Part shown: positions 49,601 through 58,829 of the stretch, piece after piece
How the letters are laid out: each line of letters opens with the position of its first letter
How positions within the stretch are numbered: the stretch's first letter is position 1
Assembly (NCBI RefSeq): GCF_036588685.1
Contig: NC_086378.1
Location: 20,809,578-20,873,577, forward strand
Length of the DNA stretch: 64,000 nucleotides
Source of the DNA: Mytilus trossulus
Taxonomy: Eukaryota; Mollusca; Bivalvia; Mytilida; Mytilidae
Direction of reading: 5' to 3'
Program-made: the position numbers and the translations under genes
Notes under the pieces: generated by a model
Seen by the model: the letters and a program-made list of their open reading frames with translations, nothing else
Database searches by the model: none
Told to the model about the DNA's origin: nothing

Positions 49601-52600
49601 TTGATTTTAAAAGTTTCAACCAGCTTCTGTGGATTATCCTCTGCCAATAATTTACCATTTCTCATTAACCCAACCTAGAAATAGAAATAAGACTACTATG
49701 GCTGTGCTTGGTAATCAGGAATACACATACTATAGAATTCCTTCAACATTGCAAATAATTTTTAAAGACAAACTTTTCTAACTTGACTTCATGTTATTTT
49801 GATTCCAGATTTATAAAAAAAATCTAATCTTATGTTGACACAAAAAAGGTCAGAATTAGGTTTTTGTGTATTGCTTAAATGTTTCTATTTCATTCTTAAA
49901 TAAAGGAGTTAGGGTATAACATTTGTGAATGCAAATCTTTCTCAAGATTTTTTTTAATCTAAAACAGAAATTTATTATTATAGAGGAACTAGATTTTAGT
50001 AACAGCATTTATATAAACATACCATATTTGCTTGTCGTGCCTCCTCGATGTAATGTGTTGTTATAATTATTGTAGTTTCATGTTCACTATCTTTGGAAAT
50101 ATTGATCAAATGTTCCCATATTCTAAAACAAAACAGAAATTTATTGAATTAACAAATGTATTTTTTGTCTTTATATTAATTTTACTTCATCAGTAATGAT
50201 CGAAAAATGTCTCCATATATTTTGAAAAAAATGCACTTTCTTATTTGTAGCAATGATGGAAATAGTTTGACATGGGTGTTCCAAATATGACATCCCAAAC
50301 TTTTGTTCTAGATATTTGATGGTTATACAAGGAGCAAGTGCTGAGCACTAAGGTCAGTAGCATATGTTAATATTTTATATGGTATGGAGAAATAACTAGA
50401 TATCATTGAGATGGAAGCCATCTCTGTGGGCCCCGCTGTCAACAACGTTGGGTAAATAAATATAGTGTGAATCAAAATTGTAAGCGATGGACAGACCAAC
50501 AGACAGACAGACCTTTGACCTAGGAAGTTGTACATACATCATGACACACCCTGTTGTTGGTTAAAATGGATGTCAAGTATAATATTTGAAATCATAACAG
50601 TTCCCAAGATATAGAGCGGACACAATCCTCAACTCAGGACACGGGGTTGTCAACTAAAACCAAAGTTTTTTTTACCTTGACCTTTGACCTAGGAAGTTGT
50701 ACATACATCATGACACGCCCTCTGATGGTGGTTAAAATGGATGTCATGTATAAACTTTGAAATCATAAAGGTTATCCAGATATGGAGCGGACACGATCTT
50801 CACCACAGGACACAGGGTTGTCAACTGAAACCAAAGTTTTTGACCTTGACCTTTGACCTAGGCAGTTGTACATACATCATGACACACCCTCTGGTGTTGG
50901 TTAATAAACATGTTAAGTATTAAGTATAAAATCATAATGGTTATCTAGATATGTAGCGGACACGATCTTCATCAAAGGGCACGGGGTTGTCAACTGAAAC
51001 CAAAGTTTTTGACCTTGACCTTTGACCTAGGAAGTTGTACATACATCATGACACACCCTCTGGTGTTGGTTAAAATGGATGTCAAGTATAAACTTTGAAA
51101 TCATAAGGATTCTCAAGATATAGAGTGGACACGATCTTCACCACAGGACACAGGGTTGTCAACTGAAACCAAAGTTTTTTTACCTTGACCTTTGACCTAG
51201 AAAGTTGTACATACATCATGACACGCCCTCTGGTGGTGGTTAATAAACATGTAAAGTATAAAGTATGAAATCATAATGGTTTTCTAGATATGGAGCGGAC
51301 TCAAAGTTAAAGTGTTACGGACGGACGGACAGAGACGGACGGACAGAGAGACGGACGGACGGACTGATCACTATAGGGCGACCCGACTAAAGTTGGGGCC
51401 CTAATTAAGTATCCTTTATATGAAGTTTACAAATCAGGCTACCCTACCAATCAAGCAACCCAATTTTTAAACACAGCATGTGTGGTTCATTTGAAAGAAA
51501 GAAAACAAATTTGGTCTTTTTTGGATTGCTGCTGATGTCATCATTTTGCCTTATTTTCCTAGAAAAATATCTATGTAAAAACATATTTTTTTTTCAAATT
51601 GTTTCGCAGAAAGTTTTTCCATATATAAGAATAATTAAAAAGCATGCAGATAAAATGTGTATCATTTATTCATTTATAAAATTTTAAACATTAAGAACTG
51701 AAGCATAAATCTTTGAAAGCCACTGCAAATGACAAATGCACATATAAAAGCAATGACAAAACAAGTTCATGAGCAAAAATATGGTCTCTAAGAAATATAT
51801 ATAAATTCAACCTTTCTCTTAGAAGTGGGTCAACACCCACAGTGGGTTCATCTAAAATAAGTAGTTCTGGTTCCTGAAGTAAAGCAACTGCAAATGATAC
51901 TCTTCTCATCTGGCCACCACTGTAAATAATAAGAGCATCAATACAGAAAATTCATAAATGCAGTTGTTTTTATTATTGTAAAGATTGTTATCTTATAAAA
52001 TGGGAGTTTTTGCACTTGCCCTACACATTTTTTCTCATCATACTTTAAAATTTATCAGGAAACTCCATAACAAATTTTATATTCCTGTGAATAGGTATAC
52101 TCTCTTTTTAAATAGTTGTGCCAATTGCCACTATCAAACCAGATCCTAGTCAAACAGCTGAAGCATGCCTCTGGGTGTGAGATTTTTCTCACAGCTTTGA
52201 AGACCCATTGGTGGCCTTCAGCTGTTGTCTGCCCTTTGATCAGGTTGTTGTCTCTTTGACAAATTCTCTTTTTCCAGTCTCAGTTTTATTTTAATATTCA
52301 TACCTAGATAAAGACAGTCAATTGGAACTTGCACATTTACATGGTATGGTTTTAAATAAATCTTGACATATGTTTTTTTCACAAAATGACAATGCATAAA
52401 CAATGAATTTAACATTGAAAAGCAATCATTTTGCATAATGTCATATGCCTTAATTTCCACATAAAGATGCATTATTCTAGATCTGATTCCAGGTATTCGA
52501 CTAGTTTAAACACTCTAAAAAATTTGATGAACTACTTTGAAAATTAATTTAATACCCTTATCCTTCAGAATGGGGACTTTGTTTTAATAAAAGAAGTCAT

Positions 52601-55600
52601 ACACAGTTATAGTAGGATAATCTTCATTATTCTGTGAGTAGCATGATTTTAATAATTAAATTTCACAAAATAGCAAAAGAGGGAAAAGTTATGATAAATT
52701 TAGGAGAAGACATATATTTTCCACAATAAATTAATAATACCTCAAAGTATTGATAAGTCTGTTCTGTTCTGGCAATGATAAGAAATTCAGTAGAAATTCA
52801 GTTCTTTTCTGTATATGTACTTTACACATACCATGAATATACCCAAAGTACTTCAATGTTTCACCAATAGTCAAGTCATTAAATAATGCTGTCTCCTAAA
52901 ACATAATAAAATCTTTGATTGAGAACCAATGAGAACTGTTTTTTTTCCACACATACATATGTGATCATGCTCTTTATAACAATCCAATACTGTGTATTTT
53001 TAATTTTCTTGTGCCAATACACCTTATCGCTAATCCCAGCTGACTCTGCCGCTTGAACTTTTGACGCAAACAACTATTACTTTTCCATTATGACGTCAGA
53101 TATTTTGTTTTATCGCTATTATCTGTATTTTTCCTTTGATGTTTTTTTGTGATTATTTTCATATCACTCGTGTAGAGTGAGAATGAAAATTATCGCTAGT
53201 TTCTAAGGTCCTTAGCAACAGCGTATTAATTTAATTCATTCGCTAGAGTGTCGGCCAATCAGAAAAGATTAGCCGGAACTATACAAATACATGTTATCGG
53301 ATGACTGCGCTGAAATGTCAAAGATGATTTCTCGTTTTAATATTTTACGTGAATTTCGCCGTTAAATAATCTATTGGATGTTAATAAATGTAATCAAATC
53401 ATGTTTTTAACAGATAGAAAATGTCCTTTTTTTAACATAAGACTTTAGTCTACTTCAAACAAATCATCGTAGGTCTGTCTGCATATGTACATTTCTTCAT
53501 GCACGATTATTCCTTCGTCTGCTTTGAAAATACATTATATATTCAACCGTTCACTTCATTTTGAAACGTAAACACACCAAATTACAGCTTATCAACAGTG
53601 AAATTGGTCCTCGCCATATTTGTACACGCCGGATGGTCAGATGCGACATCTTTTTTCAAATGAATGAACTACCTGAGCGAGTACATATTTATATCAAATA
53701 AGCCTACGCCTAAAAAATAGTACCACAAAAGAAAATGCATTATCATCGTATAAGATACTTTTTTTTTAACTGAAATTTAAATTAAATGATATTCGAAAAT
53801 ACAAATAATAGCGATAAATAGATTATTTATGTTTTGTTAAACTCGATGCATTTTCTCATTCTCATCTCATCTCAGGGCTCCGCCCTTCGATGAGATAAGA
53901 ATGAGAAAATGCATCTAGTTTAACACTATAATTATAATGTCAAAATTTATGGGAACCTGTGTGATATCTAGTAATGGCGGACAAATAGCGATAAGGTGTA
54001 TTTTCTTGGATATCTAAATTTTGTGGTTTTGCTGAAGTCTGCATTGTAACAAGCCCATAGGAAATTTGCCATTCGTTGAACATTTAATTTCGCTGTTCAC
54101 CTGTTCCACAAAATTAAGGAAAATTGGTATCCCACGAATAATATTTAATCCACAGTAGTAAGACTTTGTTTTCCAGTTATAAAATCTAAACGGCTCAACA
54201 GAGCAAGCCTTACCATTGCTGTTCTTGGGAATTTTACATCCAATGAAAATAATTAAACTCTATATCTAAAGTTGTAAATAAAAATAAAACAGGTTTCTGT
54301 AAAAGGATTTACCTGTGGCATGTAGCCAACAAGACTTCCTGGAACACCATGTCCTGGTGCACCAGGTCTGTTGCCAAGGACAACCATATGACCTCCATCC
54401 AAATGTAATTTACCCAGAATGCATCGTAGTAATGTAGTTTTACCACAGCCACTTGGACCTAGCAAGCCATATCTAAAAAGAAGATGCGTTTTACATTTTA
54501 AAAGATTTAAAAATTTTAAAAAAAGGTACTAATGTATGCAGAAATTATTATCTTCTTATTTACCTGCATGTTAAAATTTCTTATCTATTAACTGTATATA
54601 TATGTTAATACTAATGGAAGTAGGACTTTCACCGAAATATAAACAAAAAACTTTCAAAATCAGAATATCAATTGTTTCTCCTTTACAGACATGCCTCTTA
54701 CATCCAGCTCAATACAAAAAACATTTATTTTTTGTTTCGTTTAATCTTTTCAGTCAAACACAAACGGACATTGTCATGCATATGGGATGATATGAAATAC
54801 AAGCATTCTGATAGTATTGTATGGCAATACATAGTCCCTTAAAAGTTAAAAATTATTGTACGGAAACAAAATGCAAACTTGATCTAATACTTGTCATGGT
54901 GTAAACTATATAACAAATATCAAGTCAATATCTTCAAGCAAATGAAGACAAAAAAAAATGATTGTTTAAGTGAATTTTCTACATCAAAGACCAATACCTT
55001 ATAATCAGACCAAAAACAAAATTCAAACTTGGTCTATTGCTTGAGATAATAAAACTTATACCAATTATAAAACCAATATCTTCAAGCATGACAAAAAAAG
55101 TGTGGAAAACTCATTATTTAAGTATTTTTTTTAAAGACCAAGGACCATTACTCAGCACGAAATCATCAAACTGGAACAAAATTTGAACTTGATCTGTAAC
55201 TTGTCATGATAAAATAATATACTCAATATCAAATCAAAATCTTCCAAGCACGGAGAAAACTGATTTGCCAGACGGACAGAATGCAAATCTAAAGTCCCCT
55301 TTGATTTTGTGGGTAAGGGACAAAACAATATCTTGAAAATGAAAATGAAAAAAACAGAAAGACTGATCCTTTGGACCCTGATCCTGCTTCCCATGTTGCA
55401 TCCTTCCTGTTACTGACATGTTATGGAACAAGTTTAGTAAAAAGTCTCATTCAGTGAGGTCAAAATAGAGGAAATGTTTAGTGAGAAATCTCATTCTGTG
55501 AGTTTACAATAGAGGAAAAGTTTGATGAGAAAGCTTATTCAGTGAGGTCACAATAGAGGAAAAGTTTGGTGAGAAATCTCATTTAGTGAGATCACAATGG

Positions 55601-56931
55601 AGGAAAAGTTTAGTGAAAAGTCTTATTCAGTGAGGTCACAATGTAACAAGTTTGGTGAGAAGTCTCTTCAGTGAGGTCACAATGTAACAAGTTTGGTGAG
55701 AAGTCTCATTCAGTGAGGTCACAATGTAACAAGTTTGGTGAAAAGTCTCATTCAGTGAGGTCACAATTTAACAAGTTTGGTGAGAAGTCTCATTCAGTGA
55801 GGTCACAATGTAACACGTTAAGTGAGAAGTCTCATTCAGTGAGGTCACAATTTAACAAGTTTGGTAAGAAGTCTCATTCAGTGAGGTCACAATGTAACAA
55901 GTTTGGTGAGAAGTCTCATTCAGTGAGGTCAGAATGTAACACGTTAAGTGAGAAGTCTCATTCAGTGAGGTCACAATGTTACAAGTTTGGTGAGAAGTCT
56001 CATTCAGTGAGGTCACAATGGAGGGGAAAAGCAAGAGATTGTGGCTAAAATTATGAAATTAAGTTATAACCAATCTAATAAAGAATGATTATAATTTTAT
56101 TGTGATAATGTCTGACCTACATTAACTATAAGGCCAAAAAATATATATGTCTGTTTTCAGTTACACGACTGACCCTACTTTAAGCACCAACCCGAAGCCA
56201 TTTTATTTCCATAGTAAAGTGAAAAATAAACTGAAATCGTGTTAAAAGTGAAGATACATCCCAATGTTCCTAATCATGAATATGATAGCTGTTTTAAGGA
56301 TATACACAACTCGTGTGATCAAATTAACATTTTGCTGCTATTTTTCCCCAATTTAAAAATAACAAAGGGAAATAATCCAATCATTAAAATTAAGGGTAAA
56401 CTCTGCCCATGAGTAACTAGCACCACGAGAAGACAAAACCGCACACTAAAATAAATTGAAAATACCAACCGACCTACCCTATTATTTTAAAGCATGTAAC
56501 CTTATACAGAGATAAATATATTTTGGCCTCATGAGTTGACATCATACCACTACAATGAGATGACCTCATACCACTACAACGAGATGACCTCCCTACACGA
56601 CAATCAACCTCCATATCCATCAGTTAGATGGCCACAATCCTCAATTGACCTCTACATACATCAGTAAGGTGACCTGACCTTACTTTAATTGACCTCTGTA
56701 CACTACATTGACCTCCCAACACTACAAAATAATGACCCCCCTACATACAGGAAGCTGAGGATTTCTGTTTTTTCTAATAAAATTTTATTAGTGGTCATAC
56801 ATGCATCCACGCTGAACTGTAATATCCAAGTTCTGGAGTACTGGAAATTTCCTCTTTCCACTTCCGTAATTCTTTACAATTGATCTGCCCCACACAGCAT
56901 ACTCTTGTCTGGCTTCAGGTTCAGTAGGCAT
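26833..56931 (-). CDS. ABC half-transporter, ABCH/ABCG type, 20 coding exons
   Basis: Exons (minus): 56931-56801, 54472-54313, 52895-52741, 51919-51812, 50122-50023, 49674-49600, 49279-49199, 48467-48368, 46587-46473, 45563-45395, 44707-44604, 42889-42816, 41984-41869, 39328-39258, 38915-38827, 38229-38126, 32380-32308, 31129-31043, 27682-27578, 26939-26833. All have GT-AG borders and matching phases; they total 2124 nt, 707 residues. The nucleotide-binding domain comes first: Walker [10 protein letters not shown] (49-57), Q-loop GYMPQ (97), signature LSGGQ (148-152), Walker B LLILDEP (168-174), H-loop ITTHY (His 208). TM1 is about 343-363, then a large outer loop with NST and NFS sites, then TM2-TM6 from about 511 to 703. 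This NBD-TMD order and the IIWPLE and VGLMRNGKL motifs fit ABCH, often named 'ABC transporter G family member 23-like' in invertebrates. The substrate is unknown; insect ABCH proteins export lipids. It would act as a dimer. A spliced 5'UTR is likely (acceptor at 56989). Confidence 0.93.
28165..28256 (-). repeat. tRNA-derived SINE-like head
   Basis: On the minus strand the sequence reads gggccttagtggctgagtgg (A box, 28244-28234) and later gtgagtttgaacc (B box, 28186-28174). These are Pol III internal promoter boxes at tRNA-like spacing with a Ser/Leu-type D-arm. It lies inside intron 18 of the ABC gene. The tail length is not defined. Confidence 0.6.
28301..31100 (-). repeat. 40 x 70-bp tandem array containing the exon 18 splice donor
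   Basis: Exactly 40 units of 70 bp, each beginning taatgaactcacc on +, start at 28301, 28371, and so on to 31031 with no indel in the whole array. On minus each unit reads gaaacatcagcc...cttagtg then gtgagttcatta: the last 58 nt of exon 18 followed by its donor GTGAGT and the first 12 intron bases. The unit at 31031-31100 is the real exon end; the other 39 lie in intron 18. Substitutions (for example gacaaacagatcataaagct in units 7 and 16) mark partial higher-order structure. Reading past the first donor meets a stop in the second unit. Confidence 0.95.
31528..31768. repeat. Shortened copy of the 21591-23866 element
   Basis: It begins ctagaggctctacatggagg and ends gtgatgagaaaagcttactt plus ggcc...aggtgatctaaaaac. 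It keeps the two ends and one partial internal unit (gccatcttggttggttggc). It lies in intron 17 of the ABC gene. Confidence 0.65.
32788..34376. mobile_element. TTAA-flanked element, copy 1
   Basis: The 1589-bp unit begins CCCTTTCACGTTCC and ends GGAACAGGAAGGGG, imperfect inverted ends, flanked by TTAA at 32784-32787 and 34377-34380. It contains a 94-codon open frame (32965-33249) conserved in copy 2 with two or three residue changes; no known domain is seen. The unit lies in intron 16 of the ABC gene. It has no transposase, so piggyBac-type mobilisation in trans is inferred from TTAA and the ends. Confidence 0.75.
33507..33584 (-). repeat. tRNA-like sequence within TTAA element copy 1
   Basis: On the minus strand the segment reads tggaactcccgtggtccagt (A-box like) and, about 35 nt later, tgttcgaacctc (B-box like). 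The length is 78 nt. It may be a tRNA-derived remnant captured in the element before it was copied, since copy 2 has it at 35108-35185. Confidence 0.5.
35108..35185 (-). repeat. tRNA-like sequence within TTAA element copy 2
   Basis: Same tRNA-like segment as 33507-33584, with A-box and B-box like motifs on the minus strand. Confidence 0.5.
35736..37680. mobile_element. Bivalve repeat element with tttatacgaccgca inverted ends
   Basis: The left end has gctttatacgaccgcagagg and the right end tgcggtcgtataaa, an inverted pair of about 14 bp. It has two sets of internal tandem units: one around ttaattttggaccc (36420-36965) and one around cctaattcctaaactgttgg (36965-37560). A (GAC)n tract lies at 37590-37622. 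Two perfect palindromes, tttcacaatattgtgaaa and ttgcacaatactgtgcaa, lie at about 36338-36392. No protein is encoded. Confidence 0.7.
38174..38301 (-). repeat. 64-bp tandem duplication across the exon 16 acceptor
   Basis: Copies lie at 38174-38237 (the exon end in use) and 38238-38301 (upstream, in the intron). Each contains the acceptor ttttcag|gtgtatc and the first part of exon 16. Three or four substitutions separate them. 64 is not a multiple of three, so splicing to the upstream acceptor would shift the frame. Confidence 0.85.
38607..38650 (-). ncRNA. Hammerhead ribozyme copy, stem II weakened
   Basis: On the minus strand it reads GCGTCA, CTGATGA, a stem II region ending tagaa in place of tagac, GAAA, tgcgtGTC and TGGCGT. 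The core and stem I are intact, but stem II has lost pairing by one change. It is followed by cctggtacctttgataactt, the shared 3' block. It lies in intron 15 of the ABC gene. Confidence 0.7.
38871..39074 (-). repeat. 68-bp x3 tandem array across the exon 15 acceptor
   Basis: Copies lie at 38871-38938, 38939-39006 and 39007-39074. Each carries the acceptor (tattgcag or atttcag then cattac) and the first 45 or so bases of exon 15. The copy at 38871 is the one joined to the rest of the exon. The extra copies lie upstream in intron 14. Confidence 0.9.
39745..41245. repeat. Dispersed repeat R3, split by a Tigger-like element
   Basis: 39750-39870 plus 40836-41243 is collinear with 57065-57630, including gcctgatattcatatgatga, gttgagatctcata and the R1 block at its right end. 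The second copy lacks the 39871-40835 insertion and so serves as an empty site. Confidence 0.75.
39871..40835. mobile_element. 965-bp TA-flanked inverted-repeat element, Tigger/pogo-like
   Basis: The ends are cagttaactctcgttgtctc on the left and, as reverse complement, cagtcgactctcgttatctc on the right, with TA on both sides (39869-39870 and 40836-40837). Such ends with TA duplication are typical of Tigger/pogo elements. No transposase is present. Internal blocks repeat tcgaa/ttcga words near both ends. Confidence 0.8.
41370..41590. repeat. Dispersed repeat tail (gttgtctcattggcaatcat)
   Basis: It contains a pattern shared with 19245-19400 and, in reverse, with part of 62560-62660. It lies in intron 13 of the ABC gene. 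Confidence 0.5.
42165..42310 (-). repeat. R1 repeat fragment, degraded
   Basis: Degenerate match to the R1 block, with the gaagacccattggtggcctt portion. Confidence 0.55.
42543..42617 (+). repeat. R1 repeat fragment
   Basis: Begins aaaattgagaatggaaatgg, in the orientation opposite to the copy at 42165-42310. Confidence 0.65.
43375..44010. repeat. Repeat with three internal units of about 178 bp
   Basis: It starts with acaagtgaaactgcgagcta and gatacccccgcc, then three units containing ggtaaacaggaagttgtc and ttcagaaatccttgtattg. It ends with a cagacagaggtaaa tract and gcgggggtataa, the inverse of the start. The open frames on minus at 43437-43844 are a by-product of the repeats. A single-unit relative lies at 44815-45115. 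Confidence 0.65.
44815..45115. repeat. Single-unit relative of 43375-44010
   Basis: Same start, one internal unit and the same gacagacagaggtaaaa tract with a ccccccctttttt end. It lies in intron 10 of the ABC gene. Confidence 0.65.
45700..45948. repeat. Dispersed repeat with atgccccac inverted ends
   Basis: It starts cagatgccccactcacac and ends ctactatggtaggtgggggc, with a shared middle (gtggaccatgaaattggggt). A longer, two-unit relative is at 46742-47197. Confidence 0.6.
46109..46382. mobile_element. 274-bp TTAA-flanked MITE
   Basis: The ends GGTGGTACCCAACACT and AGTGTTAGGTACCACC are inverted with one mismatch, and TTAA flanks both sides (46105-46108, 46383-46386). It has no coding capacity. 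It lies in intron 9 of the ABC gene. Confidence 0.85.
46742..47197. repeat. Two-unit relative of 45700-45948
   Basis: It starts cgaatgccccactcgcacta, has two units containing gtgaaattggggtcaaaa-type sequence, and ends ctactatcgtaggtggggca after a gacggac-like tract. It lies in intron 8 of the ABC gene. Confidence 0.6.
47717..48297. mobile_element. Inverted-repeat element, about 580 bp
   Basis: The left end gtaggggcaataaggtcc and the right end ggccttaatgcccctac are inverted. A second, internal inverted pair (tgcgcacccaagaaacaac near 47964 and ttgtttcttggatgcgcac near 48040) lies within. It lies in intron 8 of the ABC gene. Confidence 0.65.
48888..49075. mobile_element. 188-bp MITE with 5-bp target duplication
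   Basis: Near-perfect inverted ends of about 36 bp begin GGCTGTTCCAGAAAATACTA, flanked by ATGAG at 48883-48887 and 49076-49080. It has no coding capacity. It lies in intron 7 of the ABC gene. Confidence 0.85.
50320..51405. repeat. Tandem units of about 170-180 bp with a (GGAC)n end
   Basis: Units containing gaccttgacctttgaccta, gttgtacatacatcatgaca and cacgatcttcacc recur near 50505, 50675, 50840, 51010 and 51180. They end in a gacggacggac tract and gatcactatagggcgacc. It lies in intron 4 of the ABC gene. Confidence 0.65.
52155..52295 (-). repeat. R1 repeat fragment, degraded
   Basis: It contains gcctctgggtgtgagatttt and gaagacccattggtggcctt. It lies in intron 3 of the ABC gene. Confidence 0.55.
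53016..54002. mobile_element. 987-bp inverted-repeat element with an internal hairpin
   Basis: The ends aatacaccttatcgcta (53016-53032) and tagcgataaggtgtatt (53986-54002) are perfect inverted 17-mers that include TA just inside the edges. The element also carries a strong hairpin at 53836-53924. The remainder is AT-rich and holds no gene. It lies in intron 2 of the ABC gene. Confidence 0.8.
53836..53924. repeat. 36-bp hairpin stem with 17-nt loop
   Basis: Arms 53836-53871 and 53889-53924 are inverted complements with two mismatches and a loop of 53872-53888. The structure could fold in DNA or RNA. Confidence 0.85.
54560..55400. repeat. Degenerate repeat in intron 1 of the ABC gene
   Basis: Blocks with ttcaaacttggtctattgct, tatcttcaagca and gaccaa...ccattactc recur at about 54870, 55020 and 55180, spaced roughly 150 bp, ending in gacggacagaatgcaaatct. 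No gene is seen. Confidence 0.5.
55425..56035. repeat. 42-bp minisatellite, roughly 14 copies
   Basis: The unit is agtctcattcagtgaggtca + caatgtaacaagtttggtgag and similar. Because 42 is a multiple of three, both strands stay open: + at 55671-56048 gives a 14-residue repeat with [14 protein letters not shown]. The earlier copies (55425-55640) are slightly longer and carry ggaaaagtttggtgag. There is no evidence for translation; it lies in intron 1 of the ABC gene on the opposite strand. Confidence 0.75.
56500..56780. repeat. Short degenerate tandem units (gatgacctc...)
   Basis: Units with gagatgacctcataccacta and related ttgacctc words recur at about 56530-56750. It lies immediately downstream of exon 1 of the ABC gene. 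Confidence 0.45.
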
Positions 56932-57054
56932 TTTAACTTGTTGAACTCTCTGGACTTCTTATGTCTGCTCATTTATTAACTGCGTTTCCTGTAAATAAAA
57001 GAAAGCATAAAGTTAAAATATCATTATATGAGCTATGTGGGATAGTAATCGACC

Positions 57055-57640
57055 ATATGCACGGGAGTGATTGTGCCTGATATTCATATGATGAAGACAT
57101 AATCTTTCAATCAGTTTAATTGAGGTCTGGAGCTGGCATGTCAGTTAACTGCTAGTAGTCTGTTGTTATTTATGTTTTAATGTCATTTTGTTTATTTCCT
57201 TTTGTTTCCTATTCTGACATCAGACTCAGACTTCTCTTGAACTGAATTTTAATGTGAGTAGTGGTATGCGTTTACTTTTCTACATTGGCTACAGGTATAG
57301 GGCATGTAGGGGAAGGGTTGAGATCTCATAAAATGTATGTTTAACCCCGCCGCAATTTTGCGCCTTTCCCCAGTCAGGGGCCTCTGGCCTTTGTTAGTCT
57401 TGTATGATTTTAAATTTTAGTTCCTTGTGTATAATTCAGAGTTAAGTATGATGTCCATTGTCACTGTACTAGTATACATATTTTTAAGGGGCCAGCTGAA
57501 GGAAGCCTACGGGTGTGGGAGTTTCCTGCTACATTGAAGACCCATTGGTGGCCTTCGGCTGTTGTCTGCTCTATGGTCGAGTTGTTGTCGCTTTGACACA
57601 TTCCCCATTTCCTTTCTCATTTTTTTTTCTGTTCAGCTAT
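57055..57640. repeat. Dispersed repeat R3, uninterrupted copy with R1 end
   Basis: Collinear with 39745-39870 plus 40836-41245. It ends with the R1 block in minus orientation (cattccccatttcctttctc). It lies upstream of the first coding exon of the ABC gene. Confidence 0.75.
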
Positions 57641-57811
57641 TTAAGTTTTGAAAACAAATTCAATGGAAAATCTGGGACTGTTTGCAAGTTGAATTGTTAA
57701 ACCAATGCTAAAAAAAACAGACAAAACTTCATCTTTTGTTTCATTGTATTTCGTTAATGAATGCACCAAAATAAATCAAAGTATGGTACATGTACATATT
57801 TATATTAGCTT

Positions 57812-58660
57812 GGGTAGCAGGACAAATCGCCCCACTGGCAAAACGCCCCACCTTTTCACAAACTCGCCCCAAACTTGTTTAACAACTTGCCACACTTTTT
57901 AAAAAAATAGCCTCACTTGTGAAAAGGGTTAAATCTCATTAATTGCTTCCCAGTCAACTCGACCTACTTAGTGAAAAAGGGTAAAATCAACTTCAATATA
58001 TAATTTTCAGGTCTATCAACTAGCCCCACTTAAATGAAGACTTATCTACAAAGAATAAAAAAAAACACAAAATTTATTAATAAAATATTTTTGATGTAAC
58101 ATTCATAACATATATATGATTGTAAATACATTTTCGTATCATTTTTGGAAAATAACTTTATACACAAAATTTATTAATAAAATTTTTGATGTAACATTCA
58201 TAACATATATACATTGCATAATTGTAAATACATTTTCAATATCATTTTTGGAGAATAACTTTATACTTGTTAGCTTCTAAAGTTATTTGTATTACAATTG
58301 AGAAGAAACCTGTTAATTGCATCATAATCATACAATTGAAGGATTTCAATTAACAGCAATTTGATTTTATAACACTTCACTAATTAGGTTTTCATAGGTA
58401 TTGAAGTTGGATAGGGACATTGATATACAATGGGATTCCATCTCTTTTCATAAGTGGGGGTGTTAGCACTTATAAATTCATAGTGGTTTATCTATTTGTC
58501 ATGAGTGGGGCGAGTTGGCAGTCCTTATTTCAGTGGAATTTTAACCCTTTTGATAATTTGGGTGAGTTGGTAAAAAAGAGTGGGGTGATTTTTTAGAAAG
58601 AGGGGCGAGTTTGTGAAAAAGTAGGGGGATTAGGTGTGGGGCTATTTGTCACGGACTCTT
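57812..58660. mobile_element. Long inverted-repeat element, about 850 bp
   Basis: The left end (gacaaatcgccccactgg, later ttttcacaaactcgcccc) and the right end (ggggcgagtttgtgaaaa, later ggggctatttgtcac) are inverted over about 50-60 bp with mismatches. The rest, 57900-58560, also shows inverted gccccac/gtggggc words. There is no coding capacity. Confidence 0.75.
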
Positions 58661-58829
58661 AGATTTTATATACATTGTACATGTAAGGTTGATTTCTATC
58701 CTACACAACTCATATATAACTATAACTAAGAAAATTGTGATTTATTATGTTCTAGTTTGTGGTATTTTAAAATGTTCATTGTCTGGTTCAGCTGTGTTAT
58801 TTGGGCATAGTTTTTTTTTTATTAGATCT

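Noticed and set aside
51366..51385. A stretch (gatcactatagggcga) that looks like part of a T7 promoter or vector
   Set aside because: Only about 14 bases match, it lies at the end of a tandem repeat with a (GGAC)n tract, and no other vector sequence is present. It is a chance match in a repeat end.
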